Assembly: GCA_031285965.1 (NCBI GenBank)
Contig: JAITVD010000002.1
Span: 1 to 64,000, forward strand
Length of the DNA stretch: 64,000 nucleotides
Direction of reading: 5' to 3'
Source of the DNA: Azoarcus sp.
GTDB taxonomy: Bacteria; Pseudomonadota; Gammaproteobacteria; Burkholderiales; Rhodocyclaceae
Translations under genes and position numbers: made by a program
In this document: piece by piece, positions 45,853 through 56,417 of the stretch
Layout of the letters: each line of letters opens with the position of its first letter
Position numbering within the stretch: the first letter of the stretch is position 1
Notes under the pieces: model-generated
Database searches by the model: none
What the model was told of the DNA's origin: nothing
The model's input: the letters and a program-made list of their open reading frames with translations, nothing else

Positions 45853-47950
45853 TTTTGCGGTTTGGGGCTACGGGCTGACCGCGCTCATCTATGGCGGGTT
45901 CGCGCTGTACCTGTACGCTGCGTGGCGCGGGGCGGCGGTCGGGGGCATCCTGCTGGCGGCAGTCATCCTCTCCTGTGTCTGGGCGCTGGGCTGCCTTTGG
46001 TACGCGGGACGCCCCTCGGAGATGAAGTATCTGCTGTCTTCCGTCCTGGACACGCTGCGCGGCGGGGGCTGGTTCGCGTTCCTGCTGATTTTGCTGCACC
46101 CGCTGCTTGGCCGCGCCTGGAAACGGTTTATGGCGATCATCATCCTGCTGATCGGGGCGCAGCTCGCGGGCGCGGTCTCCTTCGCCACGCAGACCTTGAT
46201 GCCGCTCGAATGGGCGCTCAAGCTGATTTACGGCAGCACGCTGGCGGGCGCGATATTGGGGCTGGTCATGATCGAGCAGCTTTACCGTGGGATACCAATG
46301 GATGTGCGCCGGACGTTCAAGCCCCTGTGCATCGGTTTGGGCGCGGCCTATATGTTCGAGCTTTACTTCTTCGCCGATTCCTTTCTCTTTGGGCGGCCAA
46401 CCGCCATCATCTGGGCGGTGCGCGGCCCCGTCCAGACGCTCATCCTCCCGCTGGTCGCCATTTCGGGGGCGCGCAACCCTTCATGGTCCCTGCACATGTC
46501 CCTGTCGCGGGAAGCGGCTTTCCATTCCACCGCGCTGGGGCTGTCCGGGCTTTACCTGCTTGCGGTCTCCCTCATCGGCTTTTATGTCAACAGCATCGGC
46601 GGGGAATGGGGGCAAGCCTTGCAGACGGTGCTGCTGTTCGCGGCGCTGCTGCTGCTGGCCGCGCTCATGGTGTCCTCGGCGCAACGCGCCAGATTGCGGG
46701 TGCTCATCAATAAGCACCTGTTCCCGTACCGCTACGACTACCGCGCCGAATGGCTGCGCTTTACCCGCTCGCTCTCTTCGGCGGCCAGCCTGTCGCATCT
46801 TGGGCAATCGGTCATCGCCGCGCTGGGCAATCTGGTGGAAAGCCCCGGCGGCGCGTTATGGCTGCGGGATAGCGCGGGAGAAAGCACCGATTACGTCATC
46901 CAGACAAAAATTGGATTGACCGCGCAGCCGAATGCGGCGGAGCCAGCAAACAGCTCGCTGATGAGTTTCATGTGGCAAAAAGGATGGATCGTCAATCTGG
47001 AGGAATACCGCCGCAGCCCGGAAAACTATCCCGGACTGGTTTTGCCGGACTGGCTCGCGGCGCACTTTCCAAACGCCTGGCTGCTCATCCCGCTCATCGG
47101 CAGCGCGGGGCTGATCGGGTTCGTTCTGCTGATAACGCCCCGGACGCGCTTCGACATCGACTGGGAAGTGCTCGACCTGCTCAAGACCGCGCAGCACCAG
47201 GCCGCCAACGATTTGGAAAGGATGCTCGCCGCCGAAGATTTGCTGGAGGCGCGAAAGTTCGAGTCCTTCAACAGAATGGCGGCTTTCGTCGTCCACGACC
47301 TGAAAAACCTCGTCGCCCAGCTATCGCTGCTGCTGCGCAACGCCGAGCGCCACAAGGACAATCCAGAATTTCAGGCCGACATGCTCGAAACCGTGGCGCA
47401 CGCCGAAACCAAGATGCGCGGGCTGATGAAGCAATTGCAGGAAAAGCGTTCCATCGACCCGCCCCGCATGCTCAATCTGGCAAGAAAACTGGAAAACATC
47501 CGCAGCGCCCGCCAAGGGCTGCACCCCGAAGTGGAACTCGACATCCCGCCAGACTGCGAGGCAATCACGGTGCAGGCGCATCCTGAGCGGCTGGAGCGCG
47601 TCATCGGGCACGTCGTGCAAAATGCAATCGAAGCCACGCCCGAGAATGGTAAGGTTCGTCTTTCGTTGCAGGCTCACGGCCCGGATCGGGTGCGCATCAT
47701 CATCACGGATACAGGCTGCGGCATGTCGGAAGAGTTCATCCGCGAGCATCTTGCCCGCCCGTTCCAGACAACCAAGTCGAGCGGCATGGGAATCGGGGTC
47801 TATGAGACCAGCAAATACATCCACGAACTGGGCGGAGAAATGTCTTACGAAAGCAGGAAAGGCGCGGGCACACGGGTGACGCTCGAATTGCCCCTGCACA
47901 CAAGGCTGGATTTAGAGCACAAATATGAATCAGGCGACGGACAAGCATGA
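45839..47950 (+). CDS. prsK: PEP-CTERM system histidine kinase PrsK
   Basis: A 703-residue sensor kinase. The N-terminal third has about eight to ten membrane helices, followed by a GAF-like region (about 310-460) and a kinase core with the phosphoacceptor HDLKNLVAQL near residue 485, N-box VIGHVVQNAIEATP near residue 595, and ATP-lid motifs DTGCGM and SSGMGIGVYE. PrsK partners the sigma-54 activator PrsR and controls genes of the exosortase A pathway. Both genes overlap (ATGA), so partnership is clear. The sensory input is unknown. Confidence 0.92.
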   Translation: MGLNDFAVWGYGLTALIYGGFALYLYAAWRGAAVGGILLAAVILSCVWALGCLWYAGRPSEMKYLLSSVLDTLRGGGWFAFLLILLHPLLGRAWKRFMAIIILLIGAQLAGAVSFATQTLMPLEWALKLIYGSTLAGAILGLVMIEQLYRGIPMDVRRTFKPLCIGLGAAYMFELYFFADSFLFGRPTAIIWAVRGPVQTLILPLVAISGARNPSWSLHMSLSREAAFHSTALGLSGLYLLAVSLIGFYVNSIGGEWGQALQTVLLFAALLLLAALMVSSAQRARLRVLINKHLFPYRYDYRAEWLRFTRSLSSAASLSHLGQSVIAALGNLVESPGGALWLRDSAGESTDYVIQTKIGLTAQPNAAEPANSSLMSFMWQKGWIVNLEEYRRSPENYPGLVLPDWLAAHFPNAWLLIPLIGSAGLIGFVLLITPRTRFDIDWEVLDLLKTAQHQAANDLERMLAAEDLLEARKFESFNRMAAFVVHDLKNLVAQLSLLLRNAERHKDNPEFQADMLETVAHAETKMRGLMKQLQEKRSIDPPRMLNLARKLENIRSARQGLHPEVELDIPPDCEAITVQAHPERLERVIGHVVQNAIEATPENGKVRLSLQAHGPDRVRIIITDTGCGMSEEFIREHLARPFQTTKSSGMGIGVYETSKYIHELGGEMSYESRKGAGTRVTLELPLHTRLDLEHKYESGDGQA

Positions 47951-49311
47951 CTGACAAGCAAAGAACCCTGTTGATCGTCGAGGACGATCTGGCCCTGCAA
48001 AAACAGATGCACTGGGCATTCGATGGCTTTGAGACCGTGGTGGCGGAAAACCGCGAAAGCGCCATCGCGCAGATGCGCCGCTTTGAGCCAGCGGTCGTGA
48101 CAATGGATTTGGGGCTGCCGCCCTGCCCCGATGACGTGAGCGAAGGCTTCGCCCTTTTGAGCGAGATTCTGGCGCTGGCGCCCGAGACCAAAATCGTCGT
48201 CCTGACTGGGCAGCATGACCGCGAAAACGCGGTACGCGCCGTCGGACTGGGGGCTTACGACTTTTTCAGCAAGCCTTTCGAGCCGGAACTGCTGACGCTC
48301 ACCATCGAGCGCGCTTTCCGCCTTTACGATTTGCAGGCCGAAAACAGGCGGCTCCAGCAGGCGCGGGCAGGTTCCGTGACGGGGCTGATCACCCGCGACG
48401 CGGCCATGCAGAAGGTCTGCCACACCATCGAGCGCGTCGCTCCGTCCGCCGTCACCGTGGCCCTGTTCGGTGACAGCGGAACCGGTAAGGAAGTGCTGGC
48501 GCGGGGGCTGCACCAACTCTCATCGCGCGCTGCGGAACGCTTCGTCGCCATCAACTGCGCGGCGATTCCCGAAAACCTGCTGGAAAGCGAACTGTTCGGC
48601 TACGAAAAGGGCGCTTTCACGGGCGCAGCCCGCCAGACACCCGGCAAGATTGAAACCGCGCATAAAGGAACGCTTTTTCTGGATGAAATCGGCGACCTGC
48701 CGATGGCGCTGCAAGCCAAGCTGCTGCGCTTTTTGCAGGAAAGAGTCATCGAGCACCTCGGCGGGCGGCAGGAAATTCCCGTCGATGTCCGCATCGTCTG
48801 CGCGACCCACCGCGACCTCAAAACCCAGATACAGGCGGGGCTGTTCCGCGAAGACCTCTATTACCGGCTGGCGGAAATCGTCATCACGATTCCGCCCCTG
48901 CGCGACCGGGACGGCGACGCAGTGCTGCTCGCCCATCACTTCATCCGCCAATTCGCGCAGGAAAACGGACGCGCCTCGATACAGCTCAGCGAGGATGCCA
49001 TTGCCGCTATCGAGCTTTACCAATGGCCAGGCAACGTGCGCGAACTGGAGAACTGCCTGAAACGCGCCGTCATCATGGCCGACGGCAGCCGCGTCACGGC
49101 TGAAGACCTCGGACTCGATACGGACAACGACGGCGAAGCACTGGAATATCTCACCCTGCGGCGGGTGCGCGAAGTCGCCGAGCGGCAAGCCGTCGTGCGG
49201 GTGCTGGCGCGTACCAACGGCAATATCGCCCGCGCGGCGGAAGTGCTCGGCATCAGCCGCCCGTCGCTCTACGACCTCATGAGCCGGTTCGGGCTGAAGA
49301 AAGATAGCTGA
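47947..49311 (+). CDS. prsR: PEP-CTERM system response regulator PrsR (sigma-54 activator)
   Basis: A 454-residue NtrC-type regulator. The receiver domain (1-130) has the acidic pocket IVEDD and phosphoacceptor in VTMDLGL, with an insertion PPCPDDVSEGF after it. The AAA+ domain shows Walker A GDSGTGKEV near residue 178, GAFTGA sigma-54 contact loop near residue 225 and Walker B DEIGDLP. A Fis-type helix-turn-helix closes the protein (GNIARAAEVLGISRPSLYDLM). It follows prsK with a 4-nt overlap. Targets are expected to have -24/-12 promoters at polysaccharide and PEP-CTERM genes. Confidence 0.93.
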   Translation: MTDKQRTLLIVEDDLALQKQMHWAFDGFETVVAENRESAIAQMRRFEPAVVTMDLGLPPCPDDVSEGFALLSEILALAPETKIVVLTGQHDRENAVRAVGLGAYDFFSKPFEPELLTLTIERAFRLYDLQAENRRLQQARAGSVTGLITRDAAMQKVCHTIERVAPSAVTVALFGDSGTGKEVLARGLHQLSSRAAERFVAINCAAIPENLLESELFGYEKGAFTGAARQTPGKIETAHKGTLFLDEIGDLPMALQAKLLRFLQERVIEHLGGRQEIPVDVRIVCATHRDLKTQIQAGLFREDLYYRLAEIVITIPPLRDRDGDAVLLAHHFIRQFAQENGRASIQLSEDAIAAIELYQWPGNVRELENCLKRAVIMADGSRVTAEDLGLDTDNDGEALEYLTLRRVREVAERQAVVRVLARTNGNIARAAEVLGISRPSLYDLMSRFGLKKDS

Positions 49312-49411
49312 CGGGATTTCAGCGAAATTGGCCTGCGGGATACCCCTGCCCCGCGTGGTAGAATGCTCTGTTTCGTCTCACCACTAGCGGACGGGCCGCT
49401 ACAGCTTGCGC

Positions 49412-52033
49412 ATGACACAGTTTGCCAGGGAAGTCCTTCCCATCAGCCTTGAAGAAGAAATGCGCCACGCCTATCTCGATTACGCGATGAGCGTCATCGT
49501 TGGGCGCGCGTTGCCGGATGCGCGTGATGGTCTCAAGCCCGTGCATCGCCGCGTGCTGTTTGCGATGCACGAGCTTTCAAACGATTGGAACCGCGCTTAC
49601 AAAAAGTCCGCGCGTATCGTCGGCGATGTCATCGGTAAATACCATCCGCATGGCGACACGGCGGTCTACGACACCATCGTGCGCATGGCGCAGGACTTTT
49701 CCCTGCGCTACATGCTCGTCGACGGGCAAGGCAATTTTGGCTCGGTCGACGGCGACAGCCCGGCGGCGATGCGCTACACCGAAATCCGCATGGCGCGTGT
49801 CGGCCACGAAATGCTGGTCGACCTCGACAAAGAGACGGTGGATTTCGGCCCCAACTACGACGGCTCCGAAAAAGAGCCGCTGGTGCTGCCAGCGCGTATC
49901 CCTAACCTGCTCATCAACGGCGCGGCGGGCATCGCGGTGGGCATGGCGACCAACATCCCGCCGCACAACTTCGGCGAAGTCATCGACGCTTGCCTGAAGC
50001 TGCTTGCCGAACCCGAAACAGGCATCGACGAACTCATCGGCATCATCAAAGCCCCGGATTTCCCCACCGGGGCGCTCATCTACGGGCTGGCGGGCGCACA
50101 CGAGGGCTACCGCACCGGGCGTGGCAAAGTCATCATGCGCGCGCGTACCCATTTTGAGCCAATCGGCAGCACCGACCGGCAAGCCATCATCGTCGATGAA
50201 CTGCCTTATCAGGTCAATAAAAAGACCTTGCAGGAAAAAATCGCCGAACTGGTCAACGACAAGCGGATTGAGGGCATCGCCCATATTCAGGACGAATCCG
50301 ACAAATCCGGCATGCGCTTGGTCATCGAACTCAAGCGCGGGGAAATGCCCGAGGTGGTGCTGAACAAGCTCTTCAAGCACACGCAGTTGCAGGACACCTT
50401 CGGCATGAACATGGTGGCTCTGGTCGATGGCAGGCCAAAGCTCCTGAACCTCAAGGAAATGCTGGTGTGCTTCCTTGAGCACCGCCGCGAGGTCGTCACC
50501 CGCCGCACCGTGTTTGAACTGCGCAAAGCGCGCGAGCGCGGGCATGTGCTCGAAGGGCTGGCCGTGGCGCTCTCGAACGTCGATGAAATCATCGCGCTCA
50601 TCAAGGCCGCCCCAACGCCCGCCGACGCCAAACGCGAATTGATGCTGCGCACGTGGCGATCGGCGCTCGTCGAGGAAATGCTTGCCCGCGCGATGGCCGA
50701 CCGCTTCCGCCCGGAAAACCTGCCCGCCGAATTCGGGCTTTCCGCGCAAGGCTACCGCCTCTCGGAAGCCCAAGCGCAAGCCATCCTTGAACTGCGGCTG
50801 CAACGGCTCACCGGGCTGGAGCAGGACAAAATCCTTTCTGAATACCGTGATGTCATAGAACTCGTCACCGACCTGCTCGACATCCTCGCTCGCCCGGAGC
50901 GCATCACCCAAATCATCGTCGATGAACTGGCCGCCGCAAAAAACCAGTTCGCCGACCCGCGCCGCTCCGAGGTCGTGCTCAACACGTCCGAAATCAACCT
51001 CGAAGACCTCATCACCCCGGAAGACATGGTGGTGACGCTCTCGCACGCGGGCTACTTCAAGCGCCAGCCGTTGGCAGACTATCGCGCCCAGCGGCGCGGC
51101 GGGCGCGGCAAGCAGGCCACCGCGATGAAGGAAGAAGATTTCATCGACCGGCTGTTCGTCGCCAACACCCACGACACCATGCTCTGCTTCTCCAACCGGG
51201 GGCGCTGCTACTGGCTGCGGGTGTTCGACGTGCCCGAAGGCACGCGCAACGCGCGCGGCAAGCCCATCGTCAATCTCTTCCCGCTTCTTGAGGGCGAAAA
51301 AATTACCGCCGTGCTGCCCGTCAAAACCTTTGACGAGGAGCATTTCGTTTTCATGGCCACCAGCGCGGGCACGGTCAAGAAAACCGCGCTCACGGCCTTT
51401 GCCAACCCGCGCAAGGCCGGCATCATCGCCGTCAGCCTCGATGAGGACGATTACCTGATCGGCGTGGCGATTACCGACGGCAGCAGCGACGTGATGCTGT
51501 TCTCGGACGCGGGCAAGGCCGTGCGCTTTGCCGAAACCGACGTGCGCCCGATGGGGCGCGATGCCCGAGGCGTGCGCGGCATGGCGCTGGAGGACAGCCA
51601 GCGCGTCATTGCCATGCTGGTGGCCCGCGACGAAATCCATTCCGTCCTCACCGCCACCGAAAACGGCTACGGCAAGCGCACCCCGGTTGCCGAATACACC
51701 CGCCACGGTCGCGGAACCAAGGGCATGATTGCCATCCAGACTTCTGAGCGCAACGGTGCGCTCGTCGGCGCGGCGCTGGTCGAACCCAAAAATGAAGTCA
51801 TGCTGATTTCTACCACTGGCGTGTTGATTCGCACCCCAGTCGAAAGCATCCGCGAAATGGGGCGCTCCACCCAAGGCGTGACCCTCATCAACATCGACGA
51901 AGGCTCGGCGCTCGCCAGCATCGAAATCGTCGCCGAGTCGGATGTCGACATCGGCACGGATGCCGACAGCGGCGGCGTGGCGGAAAACGATGCCCCCCCG
52001 GCTGCGGACGCAGAAGGAACCGAACAGGAATGA
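49412..52033 (+). CDS. gyrA: DNA gyrase subunit A
   Basis: An 873-residue subunit that cuts and reseals DNA for negative supercoiling. The winged-helix region holds the quinolone pocket [12 protein letters not shown] (threonine where E. coli has Ser83; Asp87 kept) and the active-site tyrosine in [10 protein letters not shown] near residue 125. The C-terminal beta-pinwheel carries the GyrA box QRRGGRG near residue 560. A Asp/Glu-rich tail follows. I use the ATG at 49412; the track uses a TTG 6 nt earlier. serC overlaps the stop by 4 nt, a gyrA-serC arrangement seen in many betaproteobacteria. Confidence 0.95.
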   Translation: MTQFAREVLPISLEEEMRHAYLDYAMSVIVGRALPDARDGLKPVHRRVLFAMHELSNDWNRAYKKSARIVGDVIGKYHPHGDTAVYDTIVRMAQDFSLRYMLVDGQGNFGSVDGDSPAAMRYTEIRMARVGHEMLVDLDKETVDFGPNYDGSEKEPLVLPARIPNLLINGAAGIAVGMATNIPPHNFGEVIDACLKLLAEPETGIDELIGIIKAPDFPTGALIYGLAGAHEGYRTGRGKVIMRARTHFEPIGSTDRQAIIVDELPYQVNKKTLQEKIAELVNDKRIEGIAHIQDESDKSGMRLVIELKRGEMPEVVLNKLFKHTQLQDTFGMNMVALVDGRPKLLNLKEMLVCFLEHRREVVTRRTVFELRKARERGHVLEGLAVALSNVDEIIALIKAAPTPADAKRELMLRTWRSALVEEMLARAMADRFRPENLPAEFGLSAQGYRLSEAQAQAILELRLQRLTGLEQDKILSEYRDVIELVTDLLDILARPERITQIIVDELAAAKNQFADPRRSEVVLNTSEINLEDLITPEDMVVTLSHAGYFKRQPLADYRAQRRGGRGKQATAMKEEDFIDRLFVANTHDTMLCFSNRGRCYWLRVFDVPEGTRNARGKPIVNLFPLLEGEKITAVLPVKTFDEEHFVFMATSAGTVKKTALTAFANPRKAGIIAVSLDEDDYLIGVAITDGSSDVMLFSDAGKAVRFAETDVRPMGRDARGVRGMALEDSQRVIAMLVARDEIHSVLTATENGYGKRTPVAEYTRHGRGTKGMIAIQTSERNGALVGAALVEPKNEVMLISTTGVLIRTPVESIREMGRSTQGVTLINIDEGSALASIEIVAESDVDIGTDADSGGVAENDAPPAADAEGTEQE

Positions 52034-53148
52034 CCCGGCTCTGGAACTTCAGCGCCGGCCCGGCAGCCATCCCGCTCGACGTGCTCCGGCAGGCGCAGGA
52101 AGAATTCCTCAATTGGCGCGGCATCGGCGCAAGCATCATGGAAGTGAGCCATCGCGGCAAGGCTTTCATGGAAGTCATCGAAACCGCCGAAGCCGACTTG
52201 CGCGGGTTGCTGGCAATTCCCGACGATTACCGGGTGCTTTTCCTGCAAGGCGGCGCGTCCCTGCAATTCGCGCAAGTGCCGCTCAACCTCTCCGCCGGAA
52301 AAAGCGCCGATTACCTCGTCACCGGGGCGTGGTCGCAAAAAGCGCACAGGGAAGCGTCAAAGATTGGCGCGGCAAGGCGCGTCACCACAGCGGAACACGG
52401 CGGATTCACGCGCCTGCCCCGCACCGAAAACCTCGAATTCGACAAAAACGCCGCTTACCTTCATTTCTGCGCCAACGAAACCATCAACGGCGTCGAAATT
52501 TTTGAGGAAGCCGAAACCCGCCTTGCGGAAACGCTCGCGCAAGCCGCGCCCAACGCGCCCCTAGTGGCGGACATGAGTTCAAATATCCTGTCCCGCCCGC
52601 TGGACGTTCGCCGCTACGGGCTAATTTACGCGGGCGCACAGAAAAACATCGGCCCGGCAGGTGTCACCCTCGTCATCATCCGCGCCGACCTGCTAGAGCG
52701 CACCGGAGAGAAAGTGCCGGGGCAGTTGAGCTACCGCAAACTGAACGACAACGGCTCCATGCTCAACACCCCGCCGACTTTCTCCATCTACATGGCGGGG
52801 CTTGTATTCAAATGGCTGAAAGCGCAGGGCGGACTAAACGCCATTGCCGCGACCAACCGCGAAAAAGCGCGGCGGCTTTATGAAACCATCGACCAAAGCA
52901 ATGGCTTCTACCGCAATGCCGTGGATGCCGATTGCCGCTCCGTCATGAACATCCCTTTCAGGCTGCCCACGCCGGAACTGGAAACGCAATTTGTCAAGGA
53001 ATCCGAAGCGGCGGGTTTCATTGGGCTGAAAGGCCACAAATCCGTCGGCGGGCTGCGCGCCTCGCTCTACAACGCCATTTCCTTAGAAGCCGCCGACGCG
53101 CTGGTGTCGTTCATGGAAGCATTCGCGGCGGCGCGAAACGGGCGGTAA
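52030..53148 (+). CDS. serC: Phosphoserine aminotransferase
   Basis: A 372-residue PLP enzyme that makes 3-phosphoserine in serine synthesis and acts in pyridoxal phosphate synthesis. Typical features are [11 protein letters not shown] at the start, [24 protein letters not shown], and the PLP lysine in [12 protein letters not shown] near residue 200, followed by [10 protein letters not shown] and [11 protein letters not shown]. Start overlaps gyrA (ATGA). It ends 9 nt before the convergent AlkD-like gene. Confidence 0.95.
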   Translation: MTRLWNFSAGPAAIPLDVLRQAQEEFLNWRGIGASIMEVSHRGKAFMEVIETAEADLRGLLAIPDDYRVLFLQGGASLQFAQVPLNLSAGKSADYLVTGAWSQKAHREASKIGAARRVTTAEHGGFTRLPRTENLEFDKNAAYLHFCANETINGVEIFEEAETRLAETLAQAAPNAPLVADMSSNILSRPLDVRRYGLIYAGAQKNIGPAGVTLVIIRADLLERTGEKVPGQLSYRKLNDNGSMLNTPPTFSIYMAGLVFKWLKAQGGLNAIAATNREKARRLYETIDQSNGFYRNAVDADCRSVMNIPFRLPTPELETQFVKESEAAGFIGLKGHKSVGGLRASLYNAISLEAADALVSFMEAFAAARNGR

Positions 53149-53157
53149 AACTCAATA

Positions 53158-53907
53158 TTACGGATGAATGGCACGCTGGTTCCGCCTGCCGTGCTTCACA
53201 ATCCATTTTGCCGCATCGGAAAGCATCCCGGCTTTTTCCCATTCCTGGATGATTTCTTCCGCCTTGTCAGGCGCTTCCTTATATAAATCGTTGAGATTGT
53301 TTCCCACGCTCTTTTGCACGAAACGCGAAGGGTCATCCTTCAAATTGCCCAAAACAGTCTTGAAATCGTCGAAGCGTTCCAGCGCAACGGACAGTTTTTT
53401 CGCCCACGGCAGACGGATGCGCATGCCTTCGCTGGACAGCCGCCGAACATGGACGCTGCCGTCCACGCTCCAGCCCCGCATCACCGCCATCATCTCTTTT
53501 GGGAACGCCGCCAGCAGCGGACGGACGGCAAATTCGCCCGTATGGCGCTGGGTCAGTTCCCGAATGAAAGCCACCGATGCCGCAAAATCCTCCGTCGCGT
53601 GCCTTTCCACGTAACGCGCCACGGGAAACAGCCACCAGCCTTCTTTGAACATGCCGGTTTCCGTTTGCAGCGCGGGGCCAAGCAGCGGAACCAGCGCCCG
53701 AATGTGCTGCGCGTAAGCGCCGGGCAAACCACGCTCAAACGCCTGCGCGAAAAGCTCGATACACGCCGAAAACGCCTTGCCCTCAAGCTGCCCCACGAGC
53801 GTTTCCAGAAAACGGCTGCGCGAGAATCCGGGCAGAATCGCCTCAACCCGCCCCGCCAGCCCGACGGCAAACGCATTGTCATAAAGTGCGCTGAATTGCT
53901 GTGCCAT
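53158..53907 (-). CDS. DNA alkylation repair protein, AlkD-like HEAT family
   Basis: A 249-residue all-helical protein of the HEAT-like alkylation repair family. Matching features are HVRRLSSEGMRIRLPWAKKL near residue 155, LKDDPSRFVQKSVGNNLNDL near residue 190 and the closing WIVKHGRRNQ. Members excise cationic alkylated bases or only bind DNA; the AlkD catalytic aspartate and tryptophans cannot be placed securely by eye. It is convergent with serC and lies upstream-to-upstream of nothing; the restriction genes follow on the same strand after 60 nt. Confidence 0.8.
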   Translation of the reverse strand: MAQQFSALYDNAFAVGLAGRVEAILPGFSRSRFLETLVGQLEGKAFSACIELFAQAFERGLPGAYAQHIRALVPLLGPALQTETGMFKEGWWLFPVARYVERHATEDFAASVAFIRELTQRHTGEFAVRPLLAAFPKEMMAVMRGWSVDGSVHVRRLSSEGMRIRLPWAKKLSVALERFDDFKTVLGNLKDDPSRFVQKSVGNNLNDLYKEAPDKAEEIIQEWEKAGMLSDAAKWIVKHGRRNQRAIHP

Positions 53908-53967
53908 TGCGATTCGCGGAAAGTTTCTGAATAGGGCAGTTTAGCTGAACGTCCGAATTCCAGCAGC

Positions 53968-54924
53968 CTATGCGGAAGGATACGGGCCAAGAAACCGCTC
54001 GCCGTTCAAATGAATCAGGTGCGACGGGGCATCCGCTATCCATACATCCGTTTCCCATGCGATTTCGCTGAGATAGCGTCCCATGACGGCTCGGTTTGGA
54101 AAGGCAGTCACATAAACCAGACCGGCCTTTGAACCGGCAAACAACTTGGCAAGCTCGGCATGCCGTTTCCCGTCAATCGGCCCGTGGCTGGTGACAGACT
54201 CAACCAGCAGCAACCAATTCTTCTCCGTAAAGTACAGGACTACATCAGGCATTTTTCCATGCGAATCTACGTTCACATTCAGCTTGGATAACAGCGCGGC
54301 ATCAAAGTAACCCCACTTTTCGCCCGTATCGCCAACATAGGCCAGTACGCTTCCCGGCGCGAATCGCGGGGCGAAGTTTTCGATGATGGCTCGAATCAGT
54401 TCGCTATGCGCACCGGGGCTGAGGATGATTTGCTGGTTCGGCGCAATCTGCACCGGAATGTGGTTCTGCTCGCGCTCCTTGGCATAGCGAGCCACCAGTG
54501 TTTCACGCTCGCCCAAGTAGGCGGTGAGGCTGTCATGCCATGCCGGAGTACCGAAGGTGCGCAGCAGAGCCAGCGCGGCGGGTTCAATCTGATAGACCGC
54601 CTTCGGGCTATTCACCGGACGGTCTGGTTTATCCGGGTTGTAGAGCGCCACGCCAGCATCGCAGAACTGGTGCATGGTTTGGCGGCGCACCGTTTCGCGG
54701 GTATTGGGCGCATACACCTTGCCATAGTGCGTTTGCGCCCAATCCATGATGGGTGTGATGCCAATCAGCGGATTTTCTGCCTCGCTCCATGCCTTGTCCG
54801 GCGTGAGATTCAGAAGCGCCAGCAAACATAAGGCGGAACGCTCGTTGTGCTGCGCTTTGGGTAGCCTCAGCGAAAAGATAACCTGCCGCGCTGCCTCAAT
54901 GTAGGCGTTCTTTTCGTCGCTCAT
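53968..54924 (-). CDS. BsuBI/PstI-type restriction endonuclease
   Basis: A 318-residue type II restriction enzyme of the BsuBI/PstI family. The N-terminal winged-helix part (TPIMDWAQTHYGKVYAPNT, TRETVRRQTMHQF) and the C-terminal nuclease part (GKMPDVVLYFTEKNWLLLVESVTSHGPID) are visible; the latter carries PD-(D/E)xK-like residues, with PDVVLY and the VES segment as metal site. PstI itself cuts CTGCAG; the target here may be the same or close, but that is inference. The gene overlaps its methylase by 4 nt (ATGA). Confidence 0.88.
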   Translation of the reverse strand: MSDEKNAYIEAARQVIFSLRLPKAQHNERSALCLLALLNLTPDKAWSEAENPLIGITPIMDWAQTHYGKVYAPNTRETVRRQTMHQFCDAGVALYNPDKPDRPVNSPKAVYQIEPAALALLRTFGTPAWHDSLTAYLGERETLVARYAKEREQNHIPVQIAPNQQIILSPGAHSELIRAIIENFAPRFAPGSVLAYVGDTGEKWGYFDAALLSKLNVNVDSHGKMPDVVLYFTEKNWLLLVESVTSHGPIDGKRHAELAKLFAGSKAGLVYVTAFPNRAVMGRYLSEIAWETDVWIADAPSHLIHLNGERFLGPYPSA

Positions 54925-56417
54925 GCCGCCAGTGTTCCCAGTTGCTCATCCAGCATTGCCTGCGTGATTTCGCTGTGCTGCTTGGCCCATCGACCCAGTT
55001 TGATGAGTACTTCTCGGCTCGGGTATTTCATCCGCCTGAGATCGGTTGCGTTGACCTGCGTATGGCCGCTGAAGCGCCGGAAATGCGCATCGACTGCTGC
55101 CGTGTTCAGGAACGCGGCCAATCCTCTTGCCAGCAATTCAGGCAAACCGCCCCGGTTCTCATGGAAAAGATTCAGGTGATTCTCGAAGCCCAGCATGGCA
55201 TGGCTGCCAAAAGCTGCCGGATCCACCACGCTTGCCGCCACGCGCCGTTTTTCTTCCTTGGCCGAGAAGCGGCGTACCGCACAATAAAAGCCATTGGGAT
55301 AGAGCCATTTTTCCGTCGCGCCGTTGCGCAGAATCGCGTTCGGCTTTTTCTGGCTCGATGCTGGCCAGACCGTTCCGGCAGCACGCAGATGGCATGGATA
55401 GATCAATGGCACTGTGTCCGCTTCGGGCATGTCCCGCAGGTGCTCTTTCAGCCGAAAATCCACGACAGGCCCAGTCGAGACCTGAATGCCCAAATCGGCC
55501 AGCGTACAGCGCACGGCGGGCGGCAGCCCGATAACCTCTTCTCCGTGCTGCGCAGGCACATGGATGAACCGCTCCGGGTCATCCGGGAAAACAATCTGCT
55601 CAAAAGGATATTTGTGGACGGACAAGTCGGAAAAGCTGCCATCGGTGGAGGTTGAAACCGTGACCGCCCCCTGCTGACCGCCGCGCTCCAAGCGGATGAT
55701 AATGTTCTCTTGAAGAACATCATCATCCTTGAAAGCCTTGCTGCGCGACCCGAACAGGTGCATATGGCGGAGCGCGGCTCGCGCAAGGATGAAGTCGCGG
55801 AACGCCCGGTAATACGGCCCGTTGCAGAAACTGCGCGGAACGATGGCGACAATCTGCCCGTCCGGCGCGGCCTGCATAACGGCCAGCGCGACAAACGCCG
55901 AATACAGGTTCACCGTTTCAATGCCCGTCCGCCGCAGCGCCCGCCGATGCACGGATTGGCTGCCAATCTTTCTGTAAGGCGGATTAAGAATGACGTGGGT
56001 ATAGTCTCTGTTTTGTTGGCTTTCAGCGCCCGCCAGCAGGATGAAATCTCCGCCAACGACCTCTGCCTTGACTTTATCGTAGCCCGCCAAGCGCCGCGTG
56101 AGATGCCCGCGCAGCGCATCATCAATTTCGTAGGCCGTAACCCTCACGTTTTTGAACCCGAAGCCGCCCACCGCCCAACGGTCGAGGAAAGCGCAGGACA
56201 GTGCGCCCATGCCCGCGCCCGCGTCCAGCAAGCGGCAGATCGACAAGGCGCTAGGCGGGAAAAGTTCCGCCATGAACCGGGCAATGTTTGCGGGCGTCAT
56301 GAATTGACCGAATTCAGCCCGCTGCGACCGCGCAACGCGGGGAGGCGTTTCGCTGTGCGCACAGCCTGCGATGTCAAATTGTTGATGCATTCCGAGCCAT
56401 TTTTTGAAAAGACGCAC
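54921..56417 (-). CDS. PstI/Eco57I-type N6-adenine methyltransferase
   Basis: A 498-residue DNA methylase protecting against the overlapping PstI-like nuclease. Motif X-like GQFMTPANIARFM near residue 40 precedes motif I LLDAGAGMGALS near residue 65 and catalytic motif IV ILNPPYRKIG near residue 147. The C-terminal part (250-490) would recognise the target. The track start is a GTG; an ATG (MHQQFD, 56390) lies nine codons inside, and the choice is open. The pair lies between the AlkD-like gene and flhA, where further flagellar genes would be expected, so it looks inserted. GC content is slightly lower than in flhA. Confidence 0.9.
   Translation of the reverse strand: MRLFKKWLGMHQQFDIAGCAHSETPPRVARSQRAEFGQFMTPANIARFMAELFPPSALSICRLLDAGAGMGALSCAFLDRWAVGGFGFKNVRVTAYEIDDALRGHLTRRLAGYDKVKAEVVGGDFILLAGAESQQNRDYTHVILNPPYRKIGSQSVHRRALRRTGIETVNLYSAFVALAVMQAAPDGQIVAIVPRSFCNGPYYRAFRDFILARAALRHMHLFGSRSKAFKDDDVLQENIIIRLERGGQQGAVTVSTSTDGSFSDLSVHKYPFEQIVFPDDPERFIHVPAQHGEEVIGLPPAVRCTLADLGIQVSTGPVVDFRLKEHLRDMPEADTVPLIYPCHLRAAGTVWPASSQKKPNAILRNGATEKWLYPNGFYCAVRRFSAKEEKRRVAASVVDPAAFGSHAMLGFENHLNLFHENRGGLPELLARGLAAFLNTAAVDAHFRRFSGHTQVNATDLRRMKYPSREVLIKLGRWAKQHSEITQAMLDEQLGTLAA

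Noticed and set aside
49641-49660. Threonine at the GyrA quinolone position 83
   Set aside because: Natural variation at this site is frequent outside the enterics; the sequence alone does not show resistance.
49577-51874. 765-residue minus-strand ORF
   Set aside because: It is antisense to gyrA, made possible by GC-rich third positions; residue content is His/Gly/Asp-rich with no domain.
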